DNA of 39,982 bases from an uncultured Eubacteriales bacterium (lineage in GTDB: Bacteria > Bacillota > Clostridia > Lachnospirales > Lachnospiraceae). Shown here in pieces: positions 16,507 to 24,686 of this stretch. The stretch covers positions 1 to 39,982 of the forward strand of contig ONEC01000007.1 in NCBI GenBank assembly GCA_900316715.1, given 5' to 3'. The notes under the pieces are model-generated. The model saw only the letters and a program-made list of their open reading frames with translations. It did no database searches and had not been told where the DNA came from. Made by a program: the position numbers and the translations under genes. The stretch's first letter is position 1. Each line of letters opens with the position of its first letter.

Positions 16507-17310
16507 TTAATACCCCATTGATTTTATATGATCCAGTCTTTCATGAAGTCTTTCTATAAATGCTTTTGTATCAGCATCGGCTTCTCTGCCGGAAAGATAA
16601 TATGTAACCTTTCCCTCTGATATATGCTCTGCGCCGGCATCACCATCAGTTATCTCTGCCCCCATAACATTCGCCAGCTGACGCACTGTTCCGGAATTAC
16701 CATGTATTATGGCTGTATCCTCCGGGAAAAACTCTCTGTACAAAGGAATGAAGTAATTAAAATGCGTGCAACCGAGTACCAGTGCCGAATAATTCTTTGT
16801 ATCCAGTCCGCTGTATCTGTCGGCCAGATAATCTCTTACTTCATCCGTGTCGAAGCATCCTGCTTCTGCAAACTTTACGAGTCCCGGCATCTCCAGAAGA
16901 TCTACCGCATGACTCTTATCAACTGTATCTAAAAGCTTATGAAGCTTATTCTCTCTTATGGTTACGGGAGTTGCCATTACAAGCACCCTCTTGTCTCCCG
17001 TATTCTGCTTTACTGCCGGCTTGACTGCCGGTTCCATTCCTATAATAGGAATATTAAACTCCTGTCTGAGTTTATCTGCCGCAACCGCCGTTGCAGTATT
17101 GCAGGCTATAAGCACTGCATCCACACCTTTATCTATTAAAAATTTTACTATCTCTCTTGAAAACCCCAGAATCTCATCTTTAGTTTTCAATCCATAGGGA
17201 ACATGGTCCGTATCAGCATAAAAAAAGTACTCTGCGACCGGCAGATAATGTATCGCCTCGTGCAGAACTGATATGCCGCCTATTCCCGAATCAAATATTC
17301 CGATTTTCAT
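16507..17310 (-). CDS. murI: Glutamate racemase
   Basis: It makes D-glutamate for peptidoglycan. The 267-residue protein has the two catalytic cysteines, Cys70 in IACNTAT and Cys181 in LGCTHF, the partner His183, and the substrate motif FDSGIGG at the N-terminus. The length is normal. It is the first gene of a seven-gene run that otherwise has no cell-wall precursor genes. The nearest strong ribosome site (AAGGA) is about 14 bases upstream, further than usual, but the start is fixed by the family-typical MKIGIFDSG. Confidence 0.96.
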   Translation of the reverse strand: MKIGIFDSGIGGISVLHEAIHYLPVAEYFFYADTDHVPYGLKTKDEILGFSREIVKFLIDKGVDAVLIACNTATAVAADKLRQEFNIPIIGMEPAVKPAVKQNTGDKRVLVMATPVTIRENKLHKLLDTVDKSHAVDLLEMPGLVKFAEAGCFDTDEVRDYLADRYSGLDTKNYSALVLGCTHFNYFIPLYREFFPEDTAIIHGNSGTVRQLANVMGAEITDGDAGAEHISEGKVTYYLSGREADADTKAFIERLHERLDHIKSMGY

Positions 17311-17373
17311 GATTTTGACTCGTGTCCTTCTTACTGGTTTTTACGCAGCCGAAACTCCTGCTGTTATATACCT

Positions 17374-17402
17374 ATTTTACTTTAATACATAGGTTTTGTC
17401 TA
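17374..17402 (-). promoter_or_regulatory. Promoter of the murI run
   Basis: Minus strand: -35 TAGACA (17402-17397), 17-base spacer, -10 TAAAAT (17379-17374), about 64 bases before murI. It lies after the terminator of the sigma-factor operon. Confidence 0.7.
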
Positions 17403-17454
17403 ACTTAAATATGATTAAAAATCCCTTTAGATAATATATAAAAATGCAAAAAGA

Positions 17455-17488
17455 AGGCCGGAAGTCTATGTCGCACGACTTCCAGCCT
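17455..17488 (-). terminator. Terminator of the sigma/anti-sigma operon
   Basis: A 12-bp stem with one mismatch (17455-17466 with 17477-17488) and 10-base loop, followed on the minus strand by TTCTTTTTGCATTTTT. It is a clear intrinsic terminator 40 bases after the anti-sigma gene. Confidence 0.88.
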
Positions 17489-17528
17489 ATGGAGGAAAAA
17501 TTATGATCAATTAACTGTGTTTATTATA

Positions 17529-18566
17529 TCACTCTTCCTCTAAAATATCAACTATTTCGACCTCATTTGTGTTGTTTTTATCAGGATATTTTATACTTAT
17601 CAGAACCTTCTTATCAGGGTCAAAGTCCGGGTGTTCCATAAGGGCTTTAAGGCCCGATTCTTCAGGGTTTGTTATCCTTGCCGGACTGTCGATCACCGTA
17701 TGATCCGCACTCAGACAATCCTCATAATCTGTGATATAGTATTCACCATCTAAAATATATACATTACCGATTATGAATTTAACAATTTCTATCTTTTTAT
17801 CCTTCATTCCCTGAAGGTCATTTATCGTATAATTACCATATATAGCCTCTCTTGTAGCACTTCCTGCACCGGCCACTTCTTCATTTACTGATGCCTCTGT
17901 CGCTGCTTCAGTCGCCGCCTCAGTTGCTGCCATAGTTGCCGCCTCTGTATCAAATGCAATACCTTCAACAGCATCTCCTCCGGCAAGTGTATCCTGCTTA
18001 CTCTTACCCTGGGAATTACTATATGTCATCGTATTATCATCATCCACCGATTCCTCAGCTTCCACTTCGGCAGTTGTCGTACTTTCATACACTTCCGGTT
18101 CCGCTGCATTTTCGTAGAAGAAAGCCTCAGTGCTCTCAGCCTTAGCACTCTCTTCTCTTGATCCGGCGTCTTTCAGAACACGAACAACAGGAATCATAAC
18201 TATCATGATAAGAGCAGCCGCAACTACATACTTAGTCCATACACGTCTGGTCTGTCTTCTTCCATAAGTCTTATCATAAGTTTCTTCGGAAGAACTCTCA
18301 GAAAGCTTTTCAGTAGTTCTCTCTTCTTTCCTCTCAAAAGGAACTACATTGGAACTGCTGTTATCAGATGACGGTGCTTTCTGATCCGGACTGGTGCTGT
18401 TGATACCGGCCTGAATCCTATCCCATAGATCCGGTGTCTCGATATTCATAGCCTCGAGAAGTGCCAGTTCTACCTCTTCATCGATCATAGGCTCTGTATC
18501 CTTTACAGCCTCATCGATTGGATAGTTCTCATCCATATTAAGTTTTCCATCATGAATTTTACTCAT
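17529..18566 (-). CDS. Probable membrane anti-sigma factor
   Basis: A 345-residue protein whose gene overlaps the ECF sigma gene by 4 bases (ATGA), the usual arrangement for a cognate anti-sigma factor. The N-terminal 110 residues are cytoplasmic and acidic then polar (about 30-55 could form the sigma-binding helices), one membrane helix lies at 111-130, and the outer part has an acidic linker with ATEAATEAATEA repeats followed by a folded C-terminal domain (about 240-345). No HxxxCxxC zinc motif is present, so this is not a ZAS-type anti-sigma. The function rests on gene order and topology. Confidence 0.7.
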   Translation of the reverse strand: MSKIHDGKLNMDENYPIDEAVKDTEPMIDEEVELALLEAMNIETPDLWDRIQAGINSTSPDQKAPSSDNSSSNVVPFERKEERTTEKLSESSSEETYDKTYGRRQTRRVWTKYVVAAALIMIVMIPVVRVLKDAGSREESAKAESTEAFFYENAAEPEVYESTTTAEVEAEESVDDDNTMTYSNSQGKSKQDTLAGGDAVEGIAFDTEAATMAATEAATEAATEASVNEEVAGAGSATREAIYGNYTINDLQGMKDKKIEIVKFIIGNVYILDGEYYITDYEDCLSADHTVIDSPARITNPEESGLKALMEHPDFDPDKKVLISIKYPDKNNTNEVEIVDILEEE

Positions 18567-19120
18567 GAAAGAAACCTCCGCAATTTCTTAATCGCTTCAT
18601 TATAGTGCCACGATACCGTTCCTTGAGGCATTTCCAAAGCCTCCGATATCTCCTTGAAGGTCATTCCACCCGCGACCTTCATATTGATAACCTGCTTCTC
18701 TTTTTCATTCAGGACCTTCATGGCCTTCTCAAGAGTAAGCCTGTCATCAACCGCTGTCTCAAATCCCGATCCGGTTTCTGTTCCGCCGGGATCTTCTATC
18801 TCTCTGACATTTCCGTCCTCGTCCGGCGCATCCAGGATAGTCATCTCACGACTATTTTTCCGGATATAATCAATGCACATATTTCGTGCAATGGTTGATA
18901 TCCACGCCTTGTGATTCCCTCGTCCATCATAGGTTGCAGCAGAATTGTACAGCCTGATAAAGAACTCGGATGTCACGTCTTCGGCTGATTCTTTATGTTT
19001 CAGCCTGGACAGACACAGAGCATATATTAACTTTAAATACGCCTCATACACTTCCCGCAGCGCGTCCTGGTCTCCACTGGCCATCCGCTGCATGCACAGG
19101 CTGAACTGCTCATCAGTCAT
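18563..19120 (-). CDS. ECF-type RNA polymerase sigma factor
   Basis: A 185-residue sigma-70 family protein with region 2 (about 10-85, including SAEDVTSEFFIRLY and the -10 recognition helix near AWISTIARNMCIDYIRK) and region 4 (about 125-180, MTFKEISEALEMPQGTVSWHY). It should direct transcription of an extracytoplasmic stress or envelope regulon under the neighbouring membrane protein. AGGAG precedes the ATG by 5 bases. I found no convincing ECF promoter for autoregulation. Confidence 0.92.
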   Translation of the reverse strand: MTDEQFSLCMQRMASGDQDALREVYEAYLKLIYALCLSRLKHKESAEDVTSEFFIRLYNSAATYDGRGNHKAWISTIARNMCIDYIRKNSREMTILDAPDEDGNVREIEDPGGTETGSGFETAVDDRLTLEKAMKVLNEKEKQVINMKVAGGMTFKEISEALEMPQGTVSWHYNEAIKKLRRFLS

Positions 19121-19202
19121 ACATTCTCCTGCTTTTAATTAATATACGTAATACAATTGCAAATTTATGGTTACATTTTCGTAAAATTTAAAATGCTGTT
19201 TT

Positions 19203-20156
19203 CTACTGTTTAGCAACAATCTTCATCCTGCTGCCATCATTCTCGATCTTAAGACCTCTGATACCATGGATAAACTTGGAAAGAGTTGAATAACCAAACT
19301 CCTTAACATTGAACTTAGGAAATTCAGAGTGAATCTTCTGTCCTAAGTAACCAAGCTCGATACCCTTGTCGCCGGCCTTCTTAACCTGATCGATAGCAAA
19401 GCTGATAACCTTCTCCTTCATATCCCTGTCTTCGTGGATAGTAACGAGAACAGTACTGTTGGTCTTAGTAAGATCAAAGCCATCAATCTCATCAATGAAG
19501 GTTGAGAGTGAGCTGTAGCCGTAATTACGGACATCGAAATCAGAATACTTCTTCTGAAGTCTGCTTCCGATCTCACCAAGGCCTGTAGCTCTTCCCTTGT
19601 TGTCATTCTCAGTTATTATCTCGATGATAGCATTCTCAATAACCTTCTGATCTATAACATTCTTAGCCTTAGCCTTCTTCTTTCCTCCACTGGCACGCTT
19701 ACCGAGAGCATCATCCTCAGATTGATCAAGAAGAATCTCAAGGTCAGTAAAAACTGTACAGGCTGCTCTGAAAGAACGGGGAGTCTTATTCTCACCCATA
19801 CCTATAACATTCATACCTGATTCTCTGAGACGGCTTGCAAGTCTTGTGAAGTCTCCATCACTGGACACGATACAGAAACCATCAACATTATCTGTATACA
19901 GAATATCCATTGCATCTATTATAAGTGTGGAATCAGTCGCATTCTTTCCAACAGTATTTCTGAACTGCTGAATAGGCGTAATGGAATTCTCCATCAGCTC
20001 TTTCTTCCACTTCGTCGCCTGACTGGTAGTCCAGTCACCATATATCCTCTTATATGTAACAACCCCATACTTTGTCATCTCATCAAGGATGCTGGTTATG
20101 TATTTCGAAGAAATATTATCCGCATCAATCAGCACGGCATATCTTTTATCTTCCAT
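19203..20156 (-). CDS. NYN-domain nuclease with two OST-HTH (LOTUS) domains
   Basis: The start at 20156 is set by GAGAGGG seven bases upstream and gives 317 residues. Residues 1-145 are a NYN (PIN-like) domain with acidic residues at Asp11 (LIDADN), Asp76, Asp81 and SSDGDF (98-103). A Lys-rich hinge (153-167) leads to two OST-HTH/LOTUS modules (about 172-230 and 248-306), each with a YGYSSLSTFI or FGYSTLSKFI core. This order resembles the core of eukaryotic MARF1. An RNA-cleaving or RNA-binding role is expected from the family; the target is unknown. It is a single gene. Confidence 0.9.
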   Translation of the reverse strand: MEDKRYAVLIDADNISSKYITSILDEMTKYGVVTYKRIYGDWTTSQATKWKKELMENSITPIQQFRNTVGKNATDSTLIIDAMDILYTDNVDGFCIVSSDGDFTRLASRLRESGMNVIGMGENKTPRSFRAACTVFTDLEILLDQSEDDALGKRASGGKKKAKAKNVIDQKVIENAIIEIITENDNKGRATGLGEIGSRLQKKYSDFDVRNYGYSSLSTFIDEIDGFDLTKTNSTVLVTIHEDRDMKEKVISFAIDQVKKAGDKGIELGYLGQKIHSEFPKFNVKEFGYSTLSKFIHGIRGLKIENDGSRMKIVAKQ

Positions 20157-20195
20157 ACGAATACCCTCTCTTAGTTTATTGTAAACCCATCCATG

Positions 20196-20225
20196 ATTAT
20201 AACAAATTTCGCCATTCCAGCACAA
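20196..20225 (-). promoter_or_regulatory. Promoter of the NYN/OST-HTH gene
   Basis: Minus strand: -35 TTGTGC (20225-20220), 18-base spacer, perfect -10 TATAAT (20201-20196), 40 bases before the chosen ATG. The upstream in-frame ATG at 20240 would precede this promoter, which supports the shorter reading frame. Confidence 0.7.
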
Positions 20226-20261
20226 CACTAAGTTTCCCAAGGCGTCCGTATATAAAAAGAA

Positions 20262-20287
20262 TCCCCGGATGGAAAACCATCCGGGGA
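20262..20287 (-). terminator. Terminator of the hydrogenase operon
   Basis: An 11-bp perfect GC-rich stem (20262-20272 with 20277-20287) with an AAAA loop on the plus strand, followed on the minus strand by TTCTTTTTATA. Strong intrinsic terminator 30 bases after hydA. Confidence 0.93.
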
Positions 20288-20317
20288 CTGAAAACTCCTT
20301 TGAATCAGGCGTAAACC

Positions 20318-22093
20318 TTACTGAACTTCATTGAATCCTTCTCTTGCTGCATATGTTGTATGCAGAAGCTCATGTGACTTGTGGCTGTTAGGCTCACCAA
20401 GGAACTTCTCATAAAGCTCAATAATCTGAGGATTGTTGTGTGACTGACGAAGTGTCTGTCTCTCATCCTCTGTGTAAAGAGCCTGAGCTCTCTTCTCCTT
20501 GTATGTATCCATGATGTCGTCATCTTCGTTAGGAAGGAAGCACTCACGAACGTAAGGCTGTCCACCACCGTTGATACATCCACCTGGGCATCCCATGATC
20601 TCGATGAACTGATACTTTGACTTACCTTCTCTGATCTCATCAAGGAGAACCTTAGCTGACTTCATACCTGAAGCGATAGCAACGTTAACTGTTGTTCCGT
20701 TGATATCAAGTGAAGCCTCTCTGATACCTGCGTCATGACCACGAACAGCCTTGAACTCGATTGGCTCAGATTCCTTACCTGTAAGCTTGAAGTATACAGT
20801 TCTGAGAGCTGCTTCCATAACACCACCGGTAACACCGAAGATAACAGCAGCACCTGTGTAATCGCCCATGATATCCTGATCCCAATCTTCATCAGGAAGT
20901 CTGTTGAAGAGGATACCTGATCTCTTGATCATACGAGCAAGCTCACGAGTTGTGATAACAGCGTCAACGTCGTTAAGACCGTTAACCTTAAGCTGCTCTC
21001 TGTCCTTCTCGAACTTCTTTGCTGTACAAGGCATAACTGAAACTACGAAAATATCTTCCGGCTTGATACCATTCTGCTCTGCCCAGTAGGACTTGATGAT
21101 AGCGCCCTGCATCTGGTGAGGAGACTTACATGATGAAAGGTGTGGAAGAAGATCTCCATAGTTGTACTCTGCATAGTTGATCCATCCCGGTGAACATGAT
21201 GTGATCATCGGAAGTGTACCACCATTTGTAAGACGTCCGAGAAGCTCTGTACCTTCCTCCATGATTGTGAGGTCAGCACCGAAGTTTACATCGTAAACTC
21301 TTGCGAAACCAAGTCTTCTCATAGCAGCTGCCATCTTACCTGTAACAGGTGTTCCGATTGGATAACCGAACTCTTCACCAAGAGCAGCTCTGACTGCAGG
21401 AGCAGCCTGTGCTATAACGACCTTACCTGCTGCAAATGCAGCGTCGATCTTATCGATCTCTGAATGCTCCATAAGAGCGCCTGTAGGACAAACATTTACA
21501 CACTGACCACACTGGATACATGGTGAATCAGCAAATGATCTGTTCTCTGCAGGTGAAACAAATGTATTGAAACCTCTGTTCTCGAATCCAAGGATTCCAA
21601 GACCATGAGCGTTCTTACATCTCTCTATACATCTACCGCAAAGGATACACTTAGATGTATCTCTAACAAGACCTGGAGCGATCTCATCGAAATGAGTCTC
21701 TGAATGAACACCCTGGAAAGCGCCCTCTCTAGCTCCTGTAAGGTAAGCAACGTTAAGAAGCTCACACTTACCATTCTTGTCACACTGCTGGCAGTTCATG
21801 TTATGATTTGAAAGAAGGAGCTCAACGCTCTGTCTTCTTGCTGCTGTAGCTGCAGGTGAAGAGATCTTAATCTCCATTCCCTCTGCTACAGGATATACAC
21901 ATGATGCTACAAGGCCTCTAGCGCCTGTTGCCTCAACGAGACAAACACGACATGAACCCTGATTGCACTCACCGTGATTAAATGCACAAAGTGAAGGGAT
22001 CTCGTAACCGCACTTCTTAGCAGCCTCGAGGATTGTAAGTCCTTCCTCAACCTGGTAGGAGATGCCTTCTATTTTAATATTTACCATCGCCAT
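20318..22093 (-). CDS. hydA: [FeFe] hydrogenase catalytic subunit, HydA/HndD type
   Basis: This subunit reduces protons to hydrogen at the H-cluster. The 591-residue protein has an N-terminal [2Fe-2S] domain (Cys36, 48, 51, 65), a His-Cys3 [4Fe-4S] site (His97, Cys101, 104, 110), two ferredoxin clusters (CILCGRCIERC at 149-159, CIQCGQCVNVC at 192-202) and the three H-cluster motifs: TSCSPGW (298-304), MPCTAKKFE (354-362) and EIMGCPGGCINGG (498-510). With hydB and hydC it should form the NAD-linked enzyme, which in relatives bifurcates electrons between NADH and ferredoxin. GGAGGT precedes the ATG. Confidence 0.95.
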   Translation of the reverse strand: MAMVNIKIEGISYQVEEGLTILEAAKKCGYEIPSLCAFNHGECNQGSCRVCLVEATGARGLVASCVYPVAEGMEIKISSPAATAARRQSVELLLSNHNMNCQQCDKNGKCELLNVAYLTGAREGAFQGVHSETHFDEIAPGLVRDTSKCILCGRCIERCKNAHGLGILGFENRGFNTFVSPAENRSFADSPCIQCGQCVNVCPTGALMEHSEIDKIDAAFAAGKVVIAQAAPAVRAALGEEFGYPIGTPVTGKMAAAMRRLGFARVYDVNFGADLTIMEEGTELLGRLTNGGTLPMITSCSPGWINYAEYNYGDLLPHLSSCKSPHQMQGAIIKSYWAEQNGIKPEDIFVVSVMPCTAKKFEKDREQLKVNGLNDVDAVITTRELARMIKRSGILFNRLPDEDWDQDIMGDYTGAAVIFGVTGGVMEAALRTVYFKLTGKESEPIEFKAVRGHDAGIREASLDINGTTVNVAIASGMKSAKVLLDEIREGKSKYQFIEIMGCPGGCINGGGQPYVRECFLPNEDDDIMDTYKEKRAQALYTEDERQTLRQSHNNPQIIELYEKFLGEPNSHKSHELLHTTYAAREGFNEVQ

Positions 22094-22106
22094 AGTAGTT
22101 ACCTCC

Positions 22107-23996
22107 TTACTCTTTTGTTATAGCGTTAAGCTTACAGTTACTCATGCAGAGACCGCACTTTACGCACTTCTCAGGATCAATCTTGTATGAAGCAAGCTTG
22201 TGGTTAGGAGCGATGTAATCTGTCTGCTCGATACATCCAGCAGGACAGTTACGTGCACACATACCGCAGCCAACGCACTTGTCAGGATTAATCTTGTACT
22301 GCATAAGGCTCTTACATACGTGAGCCGGACACTTCTTATCAACAATATGAGCGATATACTCATCGCGGAAATGCTTAAGTGTTGAGTTAACTGGGTTAGC
22401 AGCTGTCTGTCCAAGAGCACAAAGTGAGTTCTTCTGGATAGTCTTTGAAAGCTCTTCAAGAGTATCAAGATCTTCCATAGTACCCTTACCCTCTGTGATC
22501 TTTGTAAGAACCTCAAGGATTCTCTTAGTACCGATACGGCATGGTGAACACTTACCACATGACTCATCACAGATGAACTCCATGTAGAACTTAGCAACGT
22601 CAACCATACAGTTATCTTCATCCATTACGATAGCTCCACCAGAACCCATCATAGAGCCCTTCTGTACGAGGTTATCGAAATCGATTGGCTCATCAAGGAA
22701 CTCTTCTGTCAGACATCCACCTGAAGGACCACCTGTCTGAATAGCCTTGAACTTCTTGCCGTTAGGGATACCACCACCGATATCATAAATGAGCTCGCGG
22801 AGTGTTGTTCCCATAGGAACCTCTACGAGACCTACGTTATTAACCTTACCACCGAGAGCGAATACCTTAGTACCCTTTGACTTCTCAGTACCAACTGCTG
22901 CGAACTCTGCAGCACCTTCACGAAGGATGTAAGGTACACAAGCAAGTGTCTCAACGTTGTTAACACAGGTTGGCTTGCCCCAAAGTCCCTTAACTGCTGG
23001 GAAAGGAGGTCTTGGTCTAGGCATACCACGCTTACCTTCGATAGAGTTAAGGAGAGCTGTCTCCTCACCACAAACGAACGCACCAGCACCAAGTCTGATG
23101 TGACAGTCGAAGCTGAAACCTGTTCCCATGATATTCTCACCGAGAAGACCCATCTCTCTTGCCTGCTTGATAGCAATCTTAAGACGATTAACAGCGATAG
23201 GATACTCAGCACGTACATAGAAGTAACCTTCTGATGCACCGAAAGCATATCCGGCGATCATCATACCCTCGATAACTCCAAGTGGGTTACCCTCAAGGAT
23301 AGAACGATCCATGAATGCACCTGGATCACCCTCATCACCGTTACATACAACATACTTCTGATCAGCATCAACGTTGTAAGCGAACTGCCACTTTCTTCCT
23401 GTAGGGAATCCGCCGCCTCCACGTCCACGAAGTCCTGAAGCAAGTACTTCATCAAGAACTTCCTGCTGAGTCATTGAAAGAGCCTTCTTGATTCCCTGGA
23501 AAGCTCCCATACCGATAGCTTCGTTAATATCTTCAGGATTGATAACACCACATCCATGAAGAGCAACACGACGCTGCTTCTTGTAGAAGTTGATATCCTC
23601 CTGCTTTGTCTTCTTCTCGCCTGAAGCTGGATCAACATAGAGAAGTCTCTCTACGATCTCGCCACCAGCGATATCCTTATCTACGATCTCTTCAACATCA
23701 TCGATAGAAACCATACGATAAAGTGTATCTTCTGGATAGATCTTTACGAAAGGTCCCTGTGAACAGAAACCGAAACATCCTACCTGATTAACTGTTGCCT
23801 TGTCTGAAAGTCCCTTAGCTGCAAGAACTTCTTCAAACTTCTGCATTATCTCTTTTGAATTACTTGAGAGACATCCTGTACCACCACAGAGAACGATATG
23901 ACGCTTGTCATCTGCTCCCTTAAGCTTGTCATCCAGACACTTAGTACATGTAGATGCGCACTGCTCAAGCTCTGCTACTGTAGAAATCTTACTCAT
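22107..23996 (-). CDS. hydB: NADH-linked hydrogenase subunit HydB (NuoF-like)
   Basis: The 629-residue flavoprotein takes or gives electrons to NAD. In order: a thioredoxin-like [2Fe-2S] domain (Cys37, 42, 74, 78), a NuoF core with the glycine-rich GRGGGGFPTGRKW (191-203) for FMN and NAD, an SLBB region, a [4Fe-4S] site (CGKCSPCRIG), and two C-terminal ferredoxin clusters (CVGCGMCARNC and CVKCGLCMSNC). An extra Cys cluster (13, 17, 20) lies before the first domain. Its ATG shares one base with the hydC stop, and hydA follows after 13 bases. Confidence 0.95.
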   Translation of the reverse strand: MSKISTVAELEQCASTCTKCLDDKLKGADDKRHIVLCGGTGCLSSNSKEIMQKFEEVLAAKGLSDKATVNQVGCFGFCSQGPFVKIYPEDTLYRMVSIDDVEEIVDKDIAGGEIVERLLYVDPASGEKKTKQEDINFYKKQRRVALHGCGVINPEDINEAIGMGAFQGIKKALSMTQQEVLDEVLASGLRGRGGGGFPTGRKWQFAYNVDADQKYVVCNGDEGDPGAFMDRSILEGNPLGVIEGMMIAGYAFGASEGYFYVRAEYPIAVNRLKIAIKQAREMGLLGENIMGTGFSFDCHIRLGAGAFVCGEETALLNSIEGKRGMPRPRPPFPAVKGLWGKPTCVNNVETLACVPYILREGAAEFAAVGTEKSKGTKVFALGGKVNNVGLVEVPMGTTLRELIYDIGGGIPNGKKFKAIQTGGPSGGCLTEEFLDEPIDFDNLVQKGSMMGSGGAIVMDEDNCMVDVAKFYMEFICDESCGKCSPCRIGTKRILEVLTKITEGKGTMEDLDTLEELSKTIQKNSLCALGQTAANPVNSTLKHFRDEYIAHIVDKKCPAHVCKSLMQYKINPDKCVGCGMCARNCPAGCIEQTDYIAPNHKLASYKIDPEKCVKCGLCMSNCKLNAITKE

Positions 23997-24481
23997 TATG
24001 CTGATGCCTCCTTTCTATAGGAATCGATGATCTCAGCTACCTGTCCTACTGCAACCTTTGGATAAACCTTACCGTTAATACTTACGGCTGGTGCAATACC
24101 ACATGCTCCGATACATCTTAAGGCATCAAGTGTGAAGAGGCCGTCTTCACTTGTTTCACCAGGCTTAATCTTAAGTATCTCTGAGAACTTATCGATAACC
24201 TGCTGAGCACCCTTTACATAGCACGCTGTACCAAGACAGCATCCAATTACGTACTTTCCCTTCGGCGTTAAAGAGAAAAATGAATAAAATGTTACAACTC
24301 CGTAAATCTCAGCAACCGAAATACCGGTCTTCTTTGATACCAGTTCCTGAACTTCAAGTGGAATGTATCCATATTCGTTCTGGATATCGCTGAGTATCAT
24401 CATGAGTGGAGTTTTTTCATCTGCGTATCTGGCGCAGATTTCCTCGATCTTTGCTGCTGCAGCAGCATTCAGCTTCGCCAT
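23996..24481 (-). CDS. hydC: NADH-linked hydrogenase subunit HydC (NuoE-like)
   Basis: The 161-residue thioredoxin-fold subunit carries one [2Fe-2S] cluster with ligands Cys82, Cys87, Cys123 and Cys127 (CLGTAC and CIGAC). It is equivalent to NuoE of complex I and HndA. It is the first gene of the hydCBA operon and is translationally coupled to hydB (TAATG). CAGGAGGT precedes the ATG. Confidence 0.95.
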   Translation of the reverse strand: MAKLNAAAAAKIEEICARYADEKTPLMMILSDIQNEYGYIPLEVQELVSKKTGISVAEIYGVVTFYSFFSLTPKGKYVIGCCLGTACYVKGAQQVIDKFSEILKIKPGETSEDGLFTLDALRCIGACGIAPAVSINGKVYPKVAVGQVAEIIDSYRKEASA

Positions 24482-24508
24482 ATCTGACCTCCTGTTTATA
24501 ATATTTTA

Positions 24509-24587
24509 AAAATATCAATTTAAACATAAAAACTGACACATCAAGCCTATTATACTTGATATGCCAGCCTTTTTGAATTGATATTTT
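24509..24587 (-). promoter_or_regulatory. hydCBA promoter with nested palindromes
   Basis: Minus strand: -35 TTCAAA (24577-24572), 17-base spacer, perfect -10 TATAAT (24554-24549). Two inverted repeats are centred on the -10: an inner ATCAAG-N9-CTTGAT (24540-24560) and an outer 12-bp perfect pair AAAATATCAATT / AATTGATATTTT (24509-24520 and 24576-24587). The outer right arm overlaps the -35 and the outer left arm lies in the leader. The layout suggests an operator for a dimeric or tetrameric repressor; its identity is unknown. Confidence 0.6.
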
Positions 24588-24686
24588 GCCTATAATATTT
24601 AATCTTTGTTAGAGGTCTTTTACTAACCTTATTTTGCCAAAATATTTACGCATTTTCGGGGTTTTCAAGAGAAAATTTGCACTGCG

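Noticed and set aside
19143-19175. Possible ECF (SigW-like) promoter TGTAAC ... CGTATA before the sigma gene
   Set aside because: The spacing is 21 bases, whereas such promoters need about 16, so autoregulation is not supported.
21191-21196. Ser301 in the hydrogenase motif TSCSPGW as a sign of a broken H-cluster site
   Set aside because: All other cluster motifs are intact, and as I recall the TSCSPGW form is common in multimeric clostridial hydrogenases; the enzyme is more likely functional.
22160-23248. Long open frames (22160-22621, 22832-23248) inside hydB in another frame of the same strand
   Set aside because: They lie fully within a well-supported gene, have no ribosome site, and are Ser/Val/Leu-rich low-complexity translations expected from the biased codon use of a highly expressed gene.
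24604-24630. Rex-like site TTGTTA ... TAAC upstream of the hydrogenase operon
   Set aside because: The half-sites are too far apart and the second one lacks the closing bases of the TTGTTAA-N-TTAACAA consensus.
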